Shown: positions 15,910 through 25,300 of the stretch, one piece after another
How positions within the stretch are numbered: the stretch's first letter is position 1
Layout: the number at the start of each line of letters is the position of its first letter
Assembly (NCBI RefSeq): GCF_016863435.1
Contig: NZ_BOOW01000012.1
Location: 62,001-126,000 of the forward strand
Source of the DNA: Sinosporangium siamense
GTDB taxonomy: Bacteria; Actinomycetota; Actinomycetes; Streptosporangiales; Streptosporangiaceae
DNA length: 64,000 nucleotides
Direction: 5' to 3'
Made by a program: the position numbers and the translations under genes
The notes under the pieces: model-generated
Databases searched by the model: none
The model's input: the letters and a program-made list of their open reading frames with translations, nothing else
Told to the model about the DNA's origin: nothing

Positions 15910-18657
15910 GTGGCTTCCGGACGCCAGCGTTTCTCGATCATCAGCGACGGCCTACCCAGTCAGTTGCCTGATGTCGATCCCAGCGAGACCCAGGAATGGC
16001 TCGAATCTCTTGACAATGTGGTCAAGACGGAGGGGAGGACACGCGCCCGATATCTGATGCTGCGCCTGCTGGAGCGGGCCCGCGAGCATCAGGTCGGTGT
16101 GCCCGGGCTCCGAAGCACGGACTACATCAACACGATCCCGCCGGAGCGCGAGCCGTGGTTCCCCGGTGACGAATACGTTGAGCGCCGCATTCGGGCATAC
16201 ATCAGGTGGAATGCCGCCGTCATGGTCACCCGGGCCAACGCCCGCACCAACGTGGGCGGGCACATCGCGACCTACGCCTCGGCGGCGTCGCTCTACGAGG
16301 TGGGCTTCAACCACTTCTTCCGCGGCAAGGACCACGGCGAGTCGGGCGACCAGGTCTACTTCCAGGGCCACGCCGCGCCGGGTGTCTACGCACGCGCGTT
16401 CCTGGAGGGCCGTCTCAACGAGGCCCAGCTCGACGCCTTCAGGCAGGAGCTGTCGCACGGCTTCCGCGGCCTGCCCTCTTATCCGCACCCGCGGTTGATG
16501 CCCGACTTCTGGGAGTTCCCGACCGTCTCGATGGGCCTCGGCTCCATCTCGGCGATCTACCAGGCGCGGTTCAACCGCTACCTGCTCAACCGCAAGATCA
16601 AGGACACCAGCCGCAGCCACGTATGGTGCTTCCTCGGCGACGGCGAGATGGACGAGCCGGAGTCGCTCGGCGCCATCGGCCTGGCCGCGCGTGAGGAGCT
16701 CGACAACCTCACCTTCGTCATCAACTGCAACCTGCAGCGGCTCGACGGCCCGGTGCGCGGCAACGGCAAGATCATCCAGGAGCTGGAGTCCTTCTTCCGC
16801 GGCGCCGGGTGGAACGTCATCAAGGTGGTCTGGGGCCGCGACTGGGACCCGCTGCTCGCGGCGGACGTCGACGGCGTGCTGGTCAACAAGATGAACACCA
16901 CCCCCGACGGCCAGTTCCAGACCTACAGCGTCGAGACTGGCGGCTACATCCGGGAGAACTTCTTCGACGACGACCCGCGCCTGCGGCGCATGGTCGAGCA
17001 CATGTCCGACGACGACATCCGCAAGCTGTCCCGCGGCGGACACGATTACCGTAAGGTCTACGCGGCGTTCAAGGCGGCTCGGGAGCACGTCGGGCAGCCC
17101 ACGGTGATCCTCGCGCAGACGATCAAGGGCTGGACCCTCGGCAAGGACTTTGAGGCGCGCAACGCCACGCACCAGATGAAGAAGCTGTCGAAGGCCGAGC
17201 TCAAGGAGTTCCGCGACCGGCTCTACCTCGAGATCCCCGACAAGGACCTCGAAGGCGACCTGCCCCCCTACTACCACCCGGGGCAGGACAACGAGGAGAT
17301 CCAATACATGATGGAGCGCCGGGCGGCGCTCGGCGGCGTGCTCCCGAAACGGGTCAACCGCGCCAAGCCGCTCAAGCTCCCCGGCGACGCGGTCTACGCG
17401 GGCCTGCGCAAGGGCTCCGGCAAGCAGGCCATCGCCACGACCATGGCCTTCGGCCGCCTGCTCAAGGACCTCATGCGTGACAAGGAGATCGGCCACCGCC
17501 TGGTGCCGATCATCCCGGACGAGGCCCGCACCTTCGGTCTCGACGCCATGTTCCCCACCGCGAAGATCTACTCTCCGCACGGGCAGACCTACGAGGCGGT
17601 CGACCGCGAGCTGCTCCTGTCGTACAAGGAGTCGACCGAGGGCCAGATCCTGCACGAGGGCATCACCGAGGCCGGGTCGATGGGGTCGGTGATCGCCGTC
17701 GGGTCGTCCTACGCCACGCACGGCGAGCACATGATCCCGGTCTACATCTTCTACTCGATGTTCGGGTGGCAGCGCACCGCCGACCAGATGTGGCAGCTCG
17801 CCGACCAGATGGGCCGGGGCTTCCTCATGGGCGCGACCGCCGGTCGCACCACGCTCAACGGTGAGGGCCTCCAGCACGAGGACGGCCACACGCCGCTGAT
17901 CGCCTCGACGAACCCCGCGGCGATCTCCTACGACCCTGCCTGGGCGTTCGAGATCTCGCACATCGTCAAGGACGGCATCCGCCGGATGTACGGCGAGCGT
18001 CCCGAGGACGTGTTCTACTACCTCACCGTCTACAACGAGCCCTACCAGCAGCCCGCCGAGCCCGAGGGCCTCGACGTCGAGGGCCTGCTCAAGGGGCTCT
18101 ACCTCTACGCCCCCGCGACGGGCGACCACGCCCGCCGCGCCAACATCCTGGTCTCCGGGGTGGCGGCGCCCTGGGCCCTTGAGGCCCAGCGCCTCCTCGA
18201 CGAGGAATGGGGCGTCTCCGCGAACGTCTGGTCGGCCACCTCGTGGTCCGAGCTGCGCCGCGAGGCACTGGACTGCGACGAGCACAACCTGCTCAACCCG
18301 GACAGCGAGCAGCGCGTGCCATACGTGACCTCCGCGTTGTCGAACGCGAGCGGTCCGTTCGTGGGCGTGAGCGACTACATGAAGGCCGTGCCCGACCAGA
18401 TCGCCCAGTGGGTGCCCGGAGACTGGAGCTCCCTCGGCACCGACGGGTTCGGCCTGTCGGACACCCGGTCGGCGCTGCGCCGCCACTTCCACGTGGACGC
18501 CGCGTCGATCACCCTCGCGGTGCTCACGCAGCTCGCCCGCCGGGGCGAGATCGACGGCGAGATCGTCCGTGAGGCGATCACCCGCTACCACCTCAAGAAC
18601 GGCGTGACCGAGGCGGGCGGCGCCGAGAGCAACGACACCCAGTCGATGGGCCTCTGA
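15910..18657 (+). CDS. aceE: Pyruvate dehydrogenase E1 component, homodimeric type (AceE)
   Basis: 915 residues from GTG at 15910, preceded by GGAAGG; an in-frame GTG at 15832 would add 26 residues without family support. The enzyme decarboxylates pyruvate with thiamine diphosphate and passes acetyl to lipoyl E2. The TPP motif [10 protein letters not shown]... [20 protein letters not shown] is present near residue 240-285, with the transketolase pyrimidine-binding region around 500-700 ([24 protein letters not shown]). Length matches the single-chain E1p family. E2 and E3 are not in the window. A strong terminator follows. Confidence 0.95.
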   Translation: MASGRQRFSIISDGLPSQLPDVDPSETQEWLESLDNVVKTEGRTRARYLMLRLLERAREHQVGVPGLRSTDYINTIPPEREPWFPGDEYVERRIRAYIRWNAAVMVTRANARTNVGGHIATYASAASLYEVGFNHFFRGKDHGESGDQVYFQGHAAPGVYARAFLEGRLNEAQLDAFRQELSHGFRGLPSYPHPRLMPDFWEFPTVSMGLGSISAIYQARFNRYLLNRKIKDTSRSHVWCFLGDGEMDEPESLGAIGLAAREELDNLTFVINCNLQRLDGPVRGNGKIIQELESFFRGAGWNVIKVVWGRDWDPLLAADVDGVLVNKMNTTPDGQFQTYSVETGGYIRENFFDDDPRLRRMVEHMSDDDIRKLSRGGHDYRKVYAAFKAAREHVGQPTVILAQTIKGWTLGKDFEARNATHQMKKLSKAELKEFRDRLYLEIPDKDLEGDLPPYYHPGQDNEEIQYMMERRAALGGVLPKRVNRAKPLKLPGDAVYAGLRKGSGKQAIATTMAFGRLLKDLMRDKEIGHRLVPIIPDEARTFGLDAMFPTAKIYSPHGQTYEAVDRELLLSYKESTEGQILHEGITEAGSMGSVIAVGSSYATHGEHMIPVYIFYSMFGWQRTADQMWQLADQMGRGFLMGATAGRTTLNGEGLQHEDGHTPLIASTNPAAISYDPAWAFEISHIVKDGIRRMYGERPEDVFYYLTVYNEPYQQPAEPEGLDVEGLLKGLYLYAPATGDHARRANILVSGVAAPWALEAQRLLDEEWGVSANVWSATSWSELRREALDCDEHNLLNPDSEQRVPYVTSALSNASGPFVGVSDYMKAVPDQIAQWVPGDWSSLGTDGFGLSDTRSALRRHFHVDAASITLAVLTQLARRGEIDGEIVREAITRYHLKNGVTEAGGAESNDTQSMGL

Positions 18658-18684
18658 CCGCCACCTGCTCACCGACGCCACAAC

Positions 18685-18712
18685 GTGCCCCCGGGTCCTC
18701 ACCCGGGGGCAC
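18685..18712 (+). terminator. Terminator of aceE
   Basis: GTGCCCCCGGGT / ACCCGGGGGCAC is a perfect 12-base stem with a CCTC loop, 28 bases after the aceE stop, followed by TTGTGT. Confidence 0.85.
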
Positions 18713-18730
18713 TTGTGTCCGGAGCCACCG

Positions 18731-18756
18731 TTCACAAGAACCGCTCACAAGAACCG
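18731..18756. repeat. Two tandem copies of a 13-base unit
   Basis: TTCACAAGAACCG is followed at once by CTCACAAGAACCG. A minimal tandem duplication in the gap between the convergent aceE and TPR genes; no function suggested. Confidence 0.6.
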
Positions 18757-18871
18757 TTCGTCCCAAAGAATCTCGCGAGACCCGCGTCATACCTCTCGCC
18801 CAGCCCGGTCTCTGTGAGAGAGGCGGCGTGCCTGGAGGGGGCGCGCCGCCTCAACTCACACGGCATTACGG

Positions 18872-20170
18872 TCAATGGGCGCCCATTACGGCAAGAGCCC
18901 GCCTGGCCGCTTCCGCCTCGCCGAAGTGCGGGTCGGTCTTGAGCGCCAGCTGGAGGTGACGGCGGGCCGCCGTCACGTCGCCAAGGGCTCTGGCGATCTC
19001 CCCCCGGTGAAACGCGAACGTCGCGTCCCGCATCCCGGTCCGCGCCGCGCGTCCGGCGTAGGTCATGGCCTCCCGGTGCCGCCCGGCCTTGTGCAGGGCC
19101 CACGCCATCGCGTCCGCGACCTCGACGCTCTCCCGCCGCCCGAGCTCACGCCGCAGGTGGCGGACCGCCACAGCCGGATCGCCGTGCTCGGCGTGGTAGC
19201 GGCCGAGCGTGAGGTCGTCGGGCTCGCCGAGCCTGGCCGTGGCTGCGAGCACCTCGAACTGCTGTCGCGCCTCGCCGGCCCGGCCGAGCGAGTGATAGTA
19301 GCCGCCGAGCTCCAGCAGCACATGCGGCTGCGGCGCCCGGCCCACGGCGTCGGCGTAGTCGCGCAACGCCAGATCGACGCGCCCCAACGCCGCCTGTGAC
19401 CGGGCACGGCCGACCAGGGCGGGCAGATAGCCCGGCACCACCGCCACGGCCTCCGTGAACGCCTGGAGCGCCTCCTTGTGGCGTCCCTGGCGGGCGGCCA
19501 CCTCACCGGCCCGGTGCAGCGTGAGCGCCACGTCTCCGGGCAGCAGGGCGGCGTCCAGCGCGAGCGTGAGGGCCTCGCCGGCGCGCCGGGGGCGCCCGGT
19601 GAGGTCGAAGTAGTGCGCGGCCCTGGTGAACGCCGCGACCCCCGGTGCGTGGTCGAGGAGCCTCTGCAGAGTCTTCCCGGCTTTGCCGTAGTCCCCGAGG
19701 TTCACATAGGCGTCCGTCAGCGCGGCCAGGGCGGGCCCGTGCCGTCCGGCGAGCGCCGTGGCCTTGAGCGCCCAGTCGCGGGCGCCCGCGAAGTCGTGCG
19801 TGACGACGGCCAGCCGGGCCCGCCCCACATAGGCGTCGAGATTGCCGCCGGGCGCGAGTCTGAGCGACTCGGCGAGCACCTCCCCGGCCCGCCTCACCGC
19901 CGCGGGGTCGGCGCTGAGCTGCGCCTTCTCGACGTAGAGGCTGCCGAGCGCCGCCGACGCGGCCGGATCGCCGGGGCGGGCCCTCCGCCGCGCCTCGGCC
20001 TCGGCGATCATGCCGGCCAGGTCACCGGTGCGGGCCTTGGCGAGTATGGCGGGGTCCGCGGCGGGCGCGGGCCTCGCACCGCTCGCGCCGGGCGGCCCGG
20101 CCGGGACGAACAGGATGACGGCCCCCGTCACCACGAGAGCGGCGGGAACGAGCAGCGGCCAACGCCGCAT
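18872..20170 (-). CDS. Secreted or membrane-anchored TPR protein
   Basis: 432 residues from ATG at 20170, with AAGGAG before it. One N-terminal hydrophobic segment (WPLLVPAALVVTGAVILFV) works as a signal or anchor. The rest is helical repeat with TPR-like consensus, for example AALGSLYVEKAQL, ALAALTDAYVNLGDYGKAGKTLQRLL, LVGRARSQAALGRVDLALRDYADAV and ALHKAGRHREAMTYAGRA, roughly ten units. TPR arrays bind protein partners. It is followed by the DUF4331 gene in the same direction, so the two may work together outside the membrane. Confidence 0.85.
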   Translation of the reverse strand: MRRWPLLVPAALVVTGAVILFVPAGPPGASGARPAPAADPAILAKARTGDLAGMIAEAEARRRARPGDPAASAALGSLYVEKAQLSADPAAVRRAGEVLAESLRLAPGGNLDAYVGRARLAVVTHDFAGARDWALKATALAGRHGPALAALTDAYVNLGDYGKAGKTLQRLLDHAPGVAAFTRAAHYFDLTGRPRRAGEALTLALDAALLPGDVALTLHRAGEVAARQGRHKEALQAFTEAVAVVPGYLPALVGRARSQAALGRVDLALRDYADAVGRAPQPHVLLELGGYYHSLGRAGEARQQFEVLAATARLGEPDDLTLGRYHAEHGDPAVAVRHLRRELGRRESVEVADAMAWALHKAGRHREAMTYAGRAARTGMRDATFAFHRGEIARALGDVTAARRHLQLALKTDPHFGEAEAARRALAVMGAH

Positions 20171-20359
20171 CAGCGAACTCCTTAAACCGGGCACGGCGGC
20201 CGATCCACCCCGCGCCATCACAGACAACCGGTACGGCGGAAGCCCGCAGGGGCCGACCCTCCACGAGCTCTTGCCGGCAAGAAGACGGGCTACGACGGAA
20301 GCCCGGCCAGGCCACTCACGGTGGACGCCAAGGGCCAGGCTTCCGCCGTACACCACATG

Positions 20360-21856
20360 TCAGCGGATGTCGGGATAAGCCTCATAGGGGAAGACATCCC
20401 TGATGGCCTTGGCCGGGCCGAGCACCGGGCTGACCCAGGTGGGCAGGAGGCTGCCGCGGCGCAGCGGCTCGCCGGTGCTCAGGCGCACGAACGCCACGGT
20501 GACGTCGTCGGTCAAGCGCCGCCCGTTGGGCCACCCCTGGAGGTCGCCGCCGATGAGGCCGAACCTGTTGGGGCGGGCCGTCACCGGGGTCGTCATGTTG
20601 AGCCTGGTCATCTCGGCGGGGACGATCCGGCTCCGGTCGGCGTCCTGGTTGAGCACGTGGGAGTTGAGGTCGATCTTGATCGGGCCGGTCGCCTTGGCGA
20701 TGCCCGTCAGGAAGAACTGCTCGAAGTCCAGTCGCGGCGTCGCGGGCGGGATCGTCAGCAGGCCGGGCGCGGTCAGCAGCGAGGCGTAGGGCTTGCGGAC
20801 GGCTTCCCTCAGCGCGACGTTGGAACGGTCCTGGTCGGGACTCGACGCGTGGTAGATGTCGCGCAGGGGAGCCGGGTTGACGCTGTCGCCGAACATCGAC
20901 AGCCCCTGCCGCGACACCTGGCGGAAGCGCCGCTCGCCGGGCGTGAGGCTGACGGTCTCACGCGACGAGGTGGCCCAGATGCCCACCACGGGGTTGCGGC
21001 GCACGTCGCCGTTGAGGGCGAGCTCGCTCTTCGGGACCTGGATCGCGATCGAGTGCACGTTGAAGGGCGCGATGAAGTCGAACGGCGGAGCCACCGACAA
21101 CCCCACCCGGGTCAGCGCGATCATGCGGAAGTCGAAGAAGAACGGATCCTTGACCGGCCCGGAGAAGGTCTTGCCGCCGCCCGGCAGCGGCACGATCGCC
21201 TCGTCGAACTTGCGGCGGTAGTCGAGCCCGAGAGGCCACGGCGCGACCGGCGCGTCGTCAAGCAGGACCTTCGCAGGCTGACCCGGGCGGATCAGTTCGA
21301 GTTTGTAGGTCTGCGGGATGATCGTGCGCCTGGCCGCGGGGTTGAGGCGGGCCGCGGAGCCCGGTGAGCCGGATGCCGGGCCCATGCCGTGGTAGGGGTC
21401 GTTGCGCGGGTCGGCGACCGCCCCCTGGGCGCCGAACGCCGGGTAGCCCTTGCTCGGCGGGGCCTTGGGATCGCCGCTGCCGTCCCCGTTGCGATACCAC
21501 CAGCGGTAGGTGAGCTCGGGCTTGCCGTCGCCGGTGCTGTCGAAGTGCAGGTCGTAGAAGCCCCTGGTGGCGAACCGGTAGTACGGCAGGGGCACGACCG
21601 GCAGCTCGAAGGGGATGTAGTTCCAGATGACGGTCACCGTGTCCTGGCGGTCCGGACTGGTGAACGCGTAGAGATCGGTCACGTCCATCTGCGGATCGAG
21701 GATCTGCAGCGGTGAGTCGGCGTGGTTGGAGGCCTCGGCGACCTCGGGCCCAGGGCACGTGAGGAGAGCCGCCGTCAGGAGGGTCCCGGCGGCGGTGAGA
21801 ACGGTCAGGGATCTGGCCGCCCTCCTCCAGGGCCCGCGATCACGAAAAGTCTCCAT
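20360..21856 (-). CDS. Secreted DUF4331 protein
   Basis: 498 residues from ATG at 21856 with GGGGAGA upstream. A signal peptide (RRAARSLTVLTAAGTLLTAALLTCPGPEVAEA) is followed by the family hallmark SNHADSPLQILDPQMDVTDLYAF. The product is exported. DUF4331 proteins are found beside TPR and oxidoreductase genes in many actinomycetes and proteobacteria, but their function is not established. The gene is divergent from a Tat-exported GMC oxidoreductase. Confidence 0.87.
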   Translation of the reverse strand: METFRDRGPWRRAARSLTVLTAAGTLLTAALLTCPGPEVAEASNHADSPLQILDPQMDVTDLYAFTSPDRQDTVTVIWNYIPFELPVVPLPYYRFATRGFYDLHFDSTGDGKPELTYRWWYRNGDGSGDPKAPPSKGYPAFGAQGAVADPRNDPYHGMGPASGSPGSAARLNPAARRTIIPQTYKLELIRPGQPAKVLLDDAPVAPWPLGLDYRRKFDEAIVPLPGGGKTFSGPVKDPFFFDFRMIALTRVGLSVAPPFDFIAPFNVHSIAIQVPKSELALNGDVRRNPVVGIWATSSRETVSLTPGERRFRQVSRQGLSMFGDSVNPAPLRDIYHASSPDQDRSNVALREAVRKPYASLLTAPGLLTIPPATPRLDFEQFFLTGIAKATGPIKIDLNSHVLNQDADRSRIVPAEMTRLNMTTPVTARPNRFGLIGGDLQGWPNGRRLTDDVTVAFVRLSTGEPLRRGSLLPTWVSPVLGPAKAIRDVFPYEAYPDIR

Positions 21857-21864
21857 ATGTGTCT

Positions 21865-21879
21865 CCCCATGTATGGGGG
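21865..21879. promoter_or_regulatory. Inverted repeat in the DUF4331/GMC divergent region
   Basis: CCCCAT-GT-ATGGGG is a perfect inverted repeat 10 bases upstream of the DUF4331 start, in the 109-base divergent gap. It overlaps the region where the ribosome site of the leftward message begins, so it could be an operator or an RNA fold. Confidence 0.35.
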
Positions 21880-21965
21880 TCAGTCTGATCACGTCGAGTG
21901 ATTTAACCATGACGCTCGGTAACTTCAATGTGACCGACTCTCCCTCACGAAGAACCGGAAATCCC

Positions 21966-23822
21966 ATGACCATGCAGATGGATCGCCGTTTCCTGCTCCG
22001 CGCCGGCGCACTCGCGGCCGGCGCCTCCGCCTTCGGCGGAGAGGCCCACGCGGCCCGCCGGCGCGAACCCCGCCCGTCCGAGGGCGGTGAGGCCGACTAT
22101 GTGGTGGTCGGCTCCGGCCCGGGGGGCGCGCCCCTGGCGGCGCGGCTGGCCGCTGCCGGGCACAGCGTCATCGTGCTGGAGGCCGGGCCGCCGGCGGGTA
22201 ACCGTACCTGGTATGACACACCCGGCCTGCACAACCGCGCCTCGGCCGCCGACACCGCCGTCCGGTGGGACTTCTACGTCGAGCAATACACCGATCCGGC
22301 GATGAGCCGCACCAACAGCCAATGGGTGCACGACCGGGGCGTGCTCTATCCCCGCGCCTCGACGCTCGGCGGCTGCACCGCGCACCACGCGCAGATCACG
22401 ATGCATCCCGATCCGTGTGACTGGGCCTTCGTGCAGCAGCTCACCGGGGACGCCTCATGGCGGCCCGAGGCCATGTGGCAACACTGGGAGAGCCTGCTCA
22501 AGTGGAACCTCGTCGAGTTCCCCCCGCTGGTCGAGGCACTCAAGATCGACAGCCAGCTCCGCCGCATCATGAACGCCGCCGTGGACGAGGCGGCCCGCCT
22601 GCCCGGCGGCAACATCATCACCGACCACTACGGCGCCAACAAACCCGAGAACGTCGGCGGCGGCAGGCAGGGCTACCTATACGCCCCGCAGATGAACAGG
22701 GGCGGCAGGCGTTACGGCCCGCGCGAGATCCTGCACACCGCGTCGCAGCAGTTCGCGAGCAGGATGACCATCCGCACCGGCACACTGGCCCGCCGGATCC
22801 TCTTCGCCGGCGGCCCGGACGGGCGGCCCCGCGCCGTCGGGGTGGAGTGCATGGTGGGCGACCACCTCTACGCCGCCTCGCCGCTCGCCTCACCCGGCAG
22901 GGCATACGGCGTGCAGGTCTTCCGCGCGCGCAAGGAGGTCATCCTGGCGTGCGGAGCGTTCAACAGCCCGCAACTGCTGATGCTGTCGGGCATCGGCCCG
23001 CGCGCCCACCTCGCCCGGCACGGCATCCCGGTCGTGGTGGACCTGCCAGGTGTGGGAGGCAACCTCCAGGACCGCTATGAGGTGTCCATCGTCACGCACC
23101 ACCGGCCCTTCGCTCTGCTCGCCTCCTGCTCGTTCGGCAAGCCGCTCGACCCCTGCCTCGCCGCGGACAAGGGGCTCGGCCTGTTTGGGTTCAGCCAGTT
23201 CAGCCCATATTCCATCAGCGCCGGCACCGGCGGCGTCAAGCGCCGCTACGGCGCCGACCCCCGGGCCCAGCTCTACGTCTTCGGCGCGCCGGCCGACTTC
23301 CGCGGCTACAAGCCAGGCTTCGACTCCGGCTATGTGAACGACAAGTTCTCCTGGCTTGTGCTCAAGGGCTACGCCGCCTCACGCATGGGCACCGTGCGTT
23401 TGCGGTCGGCCGATCCCGTGCATCCGCCGTACATCAACTTCCGCAAGTTCGACGACGGCGCCGGCGGGCACGAGGACGTCGCCGCCGTGGTCGACTCGAT
23501 GGCGATGGTGCGGCGCATCAACACCGCCGCCGGAGCCGGCACGGAGGTGTGGCCCGGCCCGCAGGTGTCCACTCCCGAGCAACTCGCCCAGTGGGTGCGC
23601 AAGGAGGCGTGGGGCCACCACGCCTCCTGCTCCAACCCCATCGGCCCCGACGGGGACCCGGACGCGGTCCTCGACAGCCGCTTCCGCGTGCGCGGCACTA
23701 TCGGCCTGCGTGTGGTCGACGCCTCGGCTTTCCCACGCATCCCGGGGCTTTTCATCTGGGCCCCCACGGCGATCATCTCGGAGAAGGCCGCCCACGACAT
23801 CCTGAGCGAGGCCCGCCTGTAG
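21966..23822 (+). CDS. Tat-exported GMC-family oxidoreductase
   Basis: 618 residues from ATG at 21966; nearby ATGs at 21972 and 21978 are also possible. A twin-arginine signal (MDRRFLLRAGALAAGASAFGG) directs folded export. The FAD-binding Rossmann motif VVVGSGPGGAPLAARLAAAGHSVIVLEAG (about 43-71), GMC signature 2 (GAFNSPQLLMLSGIGP) and the C-terminal VVDASAFPRIPGLFIWAPTAIISEKAA are all present. The active-site His pair is in WGHHASCSNPIG. Family members oxidise alcohols, sugars or sterols; the substrate is unknown. It is divergent from the secreted DUF4331 gene. Confidence 0.88.
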   Translation: MTMQMDRRFLLRAGALAAGASAFGGEAHAARRREPRPSEGGEADYVVVGSGPGGAPLAARLAAAGHSVIVLEAGPPAGNRTWYDTPGLHNRASAADTAVRWDFYVEQYTDPAMSRTNSQWVHDRGVLYPRASTLGGCTAHHAQITMHPDPCDWAFVQQLTGDASWRPEAMWQHWESLLKWNLVEFPPLVEALKIDSQLRRIMNAAVDEAARLPGGNIITDHYGANKPENVGGGRQGYLYAPQMNRGGRRYGPREILHTASQQFASRMTIRTGTLARRILFAGGPDGRPRAVGVECMVGDHLYAASPLASPGRAYGVQVFRARKEVILACGAFNSPQLLMLSGIGPRAHLARHGIPVVVDLPGVGGNLQDRYEVSIVTHHRPFALLASCSFGKPLDPCLAADKGLGLFGFSQFSPYSISAGTGGVKRRYGADPRAQLYVFGAPADFRGYKPGFDSGYVNDKFSWLVLKGYAASRMGTVRLRSADPVHPPYINFRKFDDGAGGHEDVAAVVDSMAMVRRINTAAGAGTEVWPGPQVSTPEQLAQWVRKEAWGHHASCSNPIGPDGDPDAVLDSRFRVRGTIGLRVVDASAFPRIPGLFIWAPTAIISEKAAHDILSEARL

Positions 23823-23925
23823 GCGTGTTCAGCACGGACTCCACCGACCCCGGCCGGTCGAGGTTGATACCGGTTCACCCCTGGTCGAACCCGACCGGCC
23901 GAGGCCACCCTCGGCCGGACTCACT

Positions 23926-24035
23926 CGCTCCCGCTCCCGTTCGCTCTCGCTCCCGCTCTCGCTCCCGCTCTCGCTCCCGCTCTCGCTCCCGCTCTCGCTC
24001 CCGCTCTCGCTCCCGCTCTCGCTCTCGCTCTTCGC
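23926..24035. repeat. Hexamer/dodecamer microsatellite (CGCTCC/CGCTCT)
   Basis: About 110 bases made only of CGCTCC and CGCTCT hexamers in alternation, giving a 12-base period (CGCTCTCGCTCC) over most of the length. It lies between the GMC gene and the ArsR promoter. Read in frame it would give Arg-Ser repeats on the plus strand and Glu-Ser-Gly-Ser on the minus strand, but no gene with a ribosome site covers it. The array is probably length-variable. Confidence 0.9.
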
Positions 24036-24055
24036 GATTGCCACGAGGACCCCTG

Positions 24056-24085
24056 TTGACTGCCGTCCGCCAATGGCTCTATTAT
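24056..24085 (+). promoter_or_regulatory. Promoter of the ArsR/SRPBCC operon
   Basis: TTGACT (24056-24061) and TATTAT (24080-24085) separated by 18 bases make a near-consensus sigma-70 type promoter. The operator palindrome begins inside the -10 box, which fits repression by blocking RNA polymerase. Confidence 0.7.
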
Positions 24086-24119
24086 CAACATATCGGTTGA
24101 TAAAGAGATTGGTTGATAA
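24082..24119. promoter_or_regulatory. ArsR-type operator: inverted repeat plus half-site
   Basis: TTATCAAC (24082-24089) and GTTGATAA (24096-24103) are a perfect 8-base inverted repeat with a 6-base spacer. A third half-site, GTTGATAA, follows at 24112-24119 just before the ATG. The arrangement overlaps the -10 box and points to autoregulation by the ArsR-family protein encoded next. Confidence 0.7.
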
Positions 24120-24121
24120 GC

Positions 24122-24466
24122 ATGGCGGTTGACGAGGCGGAGGAGCGACTGGACCGTGCGTTCACCGCGCTGGGCGATCCCGTCCGGCGCGCGCTGATCG
24201 CCCGGCTGTCCCGCGGCGACGCGACCGTGAACGAACTCGCCGAACCGTTCGCCATCACCAAACAGGCGGTCTCCCGGCACCTCCACGTGCTGGAGGCGGC
24301 GGGCCTGATCACACGCAGCAAGGACGCCCAGCGGCGCCCCTGTCACCTGAACGCGGCCGCGCTGGAGGAGCTGACCAGCTGGATCGACACCTACCGGCTG
24401 GAGGTCGAGCGGCGCTACCGCACGCTCGATGCGGTCCTGGAAACCATGGAGGAGCAGGAGAAATGA
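24122..24466 (+). CDS. ArsR-family HTH regulator
   Basis: 114 residues from ATG at 24122. The winged helix is clear: ALGDPVRRALIARLSRGDATVNELAEPFAITKQAVSRHLHVLEAAGLITRSKDAQRRPCHLN. No metal-binding ELCVCDL motif is present, so it belongs to the SRPBCC-linked subgroup rather than to metal sensors. It is translationally coupled (ATGA) to the SRPBCC gene, a very common pair. The palindromic operator over its own promoter supports autorepression. Confidence 0.92.
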   Translation: MAVDEAEERLDRAFTALGDPVRRALIARLSRGDATVNELAEPFAITKQAVSRHLHVLEAAGLITRSKDAQRRPCHLNAAALEELTSWIDTYRLEVERRYRTLDAVLETMEEQEK

Positions 24467-24930
24467 ACGAGACCACGATCACCGCCCAGCCCGGCACCCC
24501 GTTCATCGAGGTCGTCCGGGAGTTCGACGCCCCCCGCGAGCGGGTCTTCCGCGCGTGGACCGACCCCGAGCTGGTCCCGCAATGGCTCGGCCCGCGCGGC
24601 ATGACGGTGAAACTGTTCGAACTCGACGCGAGCCCCGGCGGCAGCTACCGCTACATCCACGCCGACGACCGCGGAGAGTACGGCTTCCGCGGCGTCTTCC
24701 ACAACGTCGTCCCGAACGAGCTGATCGTCCAGACGTTCGAATACGAGGGCGCGCCGAACCAGGTCAGCCTGGAGACGATGACGTTCGAGGACCTCGGCGG
24801 CGGCCGCACCCGGGTGCACGGCCGCACCGTGTACACAACGGTCGAAAGCCGCGACGCGATGGTCGCAAGCGGCATGGAGCGCGGCCTGCGCGACTCGATG
24901 GAGCGGCTGGACGAACTGCTGACCCGATGA
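24463..24930 (+). CDS. SRPBCC (AHSA1-type) domain protein
   Basis: 155 residues with the START-like pattern VVREFDAPRERVFRAWTDPELVPQWLGPRGMTVKLFELDASPGGSYRYIH and the C-terminal helix MEWGL-like SGMERGLRDSMERLDELL. The fold is a hydrophobic-ligand binding cup or an Hsp90-cochaperone-like AHA1 domain. The start overlaps the ArsR stop. Ligand and role unknown; the pair probably senses and handles one small molecule. Confidence 0.9.
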   Translation: MNETTITAQPGTPFIEVVREFDAPRERVFRAWTDPELVPQWLGPRGMTVKLFELDASPGGSYRYIHADDRGEYGFRGVFHNVVPNELIVQTFEYEGAPNQVSLETMTFEDLGGGRTRVHGRTVYTTVESRDAMVASGMERGLRDSMERLDELLTR

Positions 24931-25153
24931 CCGGTCTTGCCTGAGCGGATTCCCTCCCTCGCCTGCCTGGTCACCGACTTCTCGACGACCCGGTCGTGCC
25001 CCAGGGCCGCCGCGCCCTCCACCTCGCATACCTGGTCCGGCGCCAGCCGTGTGAGCGACGGACACGTCGGTGGCTCCGGCCTCAAAGATCCCGTGAACTC
25101 ATTCCCGCGAAACACCAGGTGACTGTGATGTCGCCGACGGTTACTGTGGTCGA

Positions 25154-25300
25154 GTGGCCGACGACGAGCTACCCCCCGTCTGCGACATATGTCTCGGCGC
25201 AGGGGGCGAGTGGATGCCTAAGAATGGCACTAAGGACTCCCACGAGGAGTGGGTGCCATGCAAGCCCTGCGAGGGCACTGGGCGGCGGAGACACACGTGA
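25154..25300 (+). CDS. 48-residue DnaJ-type zinc-cluster peptide
   Basis: A small GTG-started frame: VADDELPPVCDICLGAGGEW, then a short acidic stretch, then WVPCKPCEGTGRRRHT. It has the CxxCxGxG pattern twice (CDICLGAG and CPCEGTG), which is the zinc-binding repeat of the DnaJ central domain. The stop overlaps the next start (GTGA), so the two are translationally coupled, and the next protein carries the same kind of motif. This supports it as a real gene despite its size. Confidence 0.65.
   Translation: MADDELPPVCDICLGAGGEWMPKNGTKDSHEEWVPCKPCEGTGRRRHT

Noticed and set aside
15952-18735. 927-codon open frame antisense to aceE
   Set aside because: Same GC-bias artefact; aceE on the other strand has full catalytic motifs.
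23851-23901. CGGCCGGTC/GACCGGCCG inverted repeat after the GMC gene
   Set aside because: A 33-base loop and no T run; a terminator role is possible but not supported enough to list.
23829-24044. 71-residue Glu-Ser-Gly-Ser repeat protein on the minus strand
   Set aside because: It only translates the hexamer microsatellite, has no ribosome site, and has no family match.
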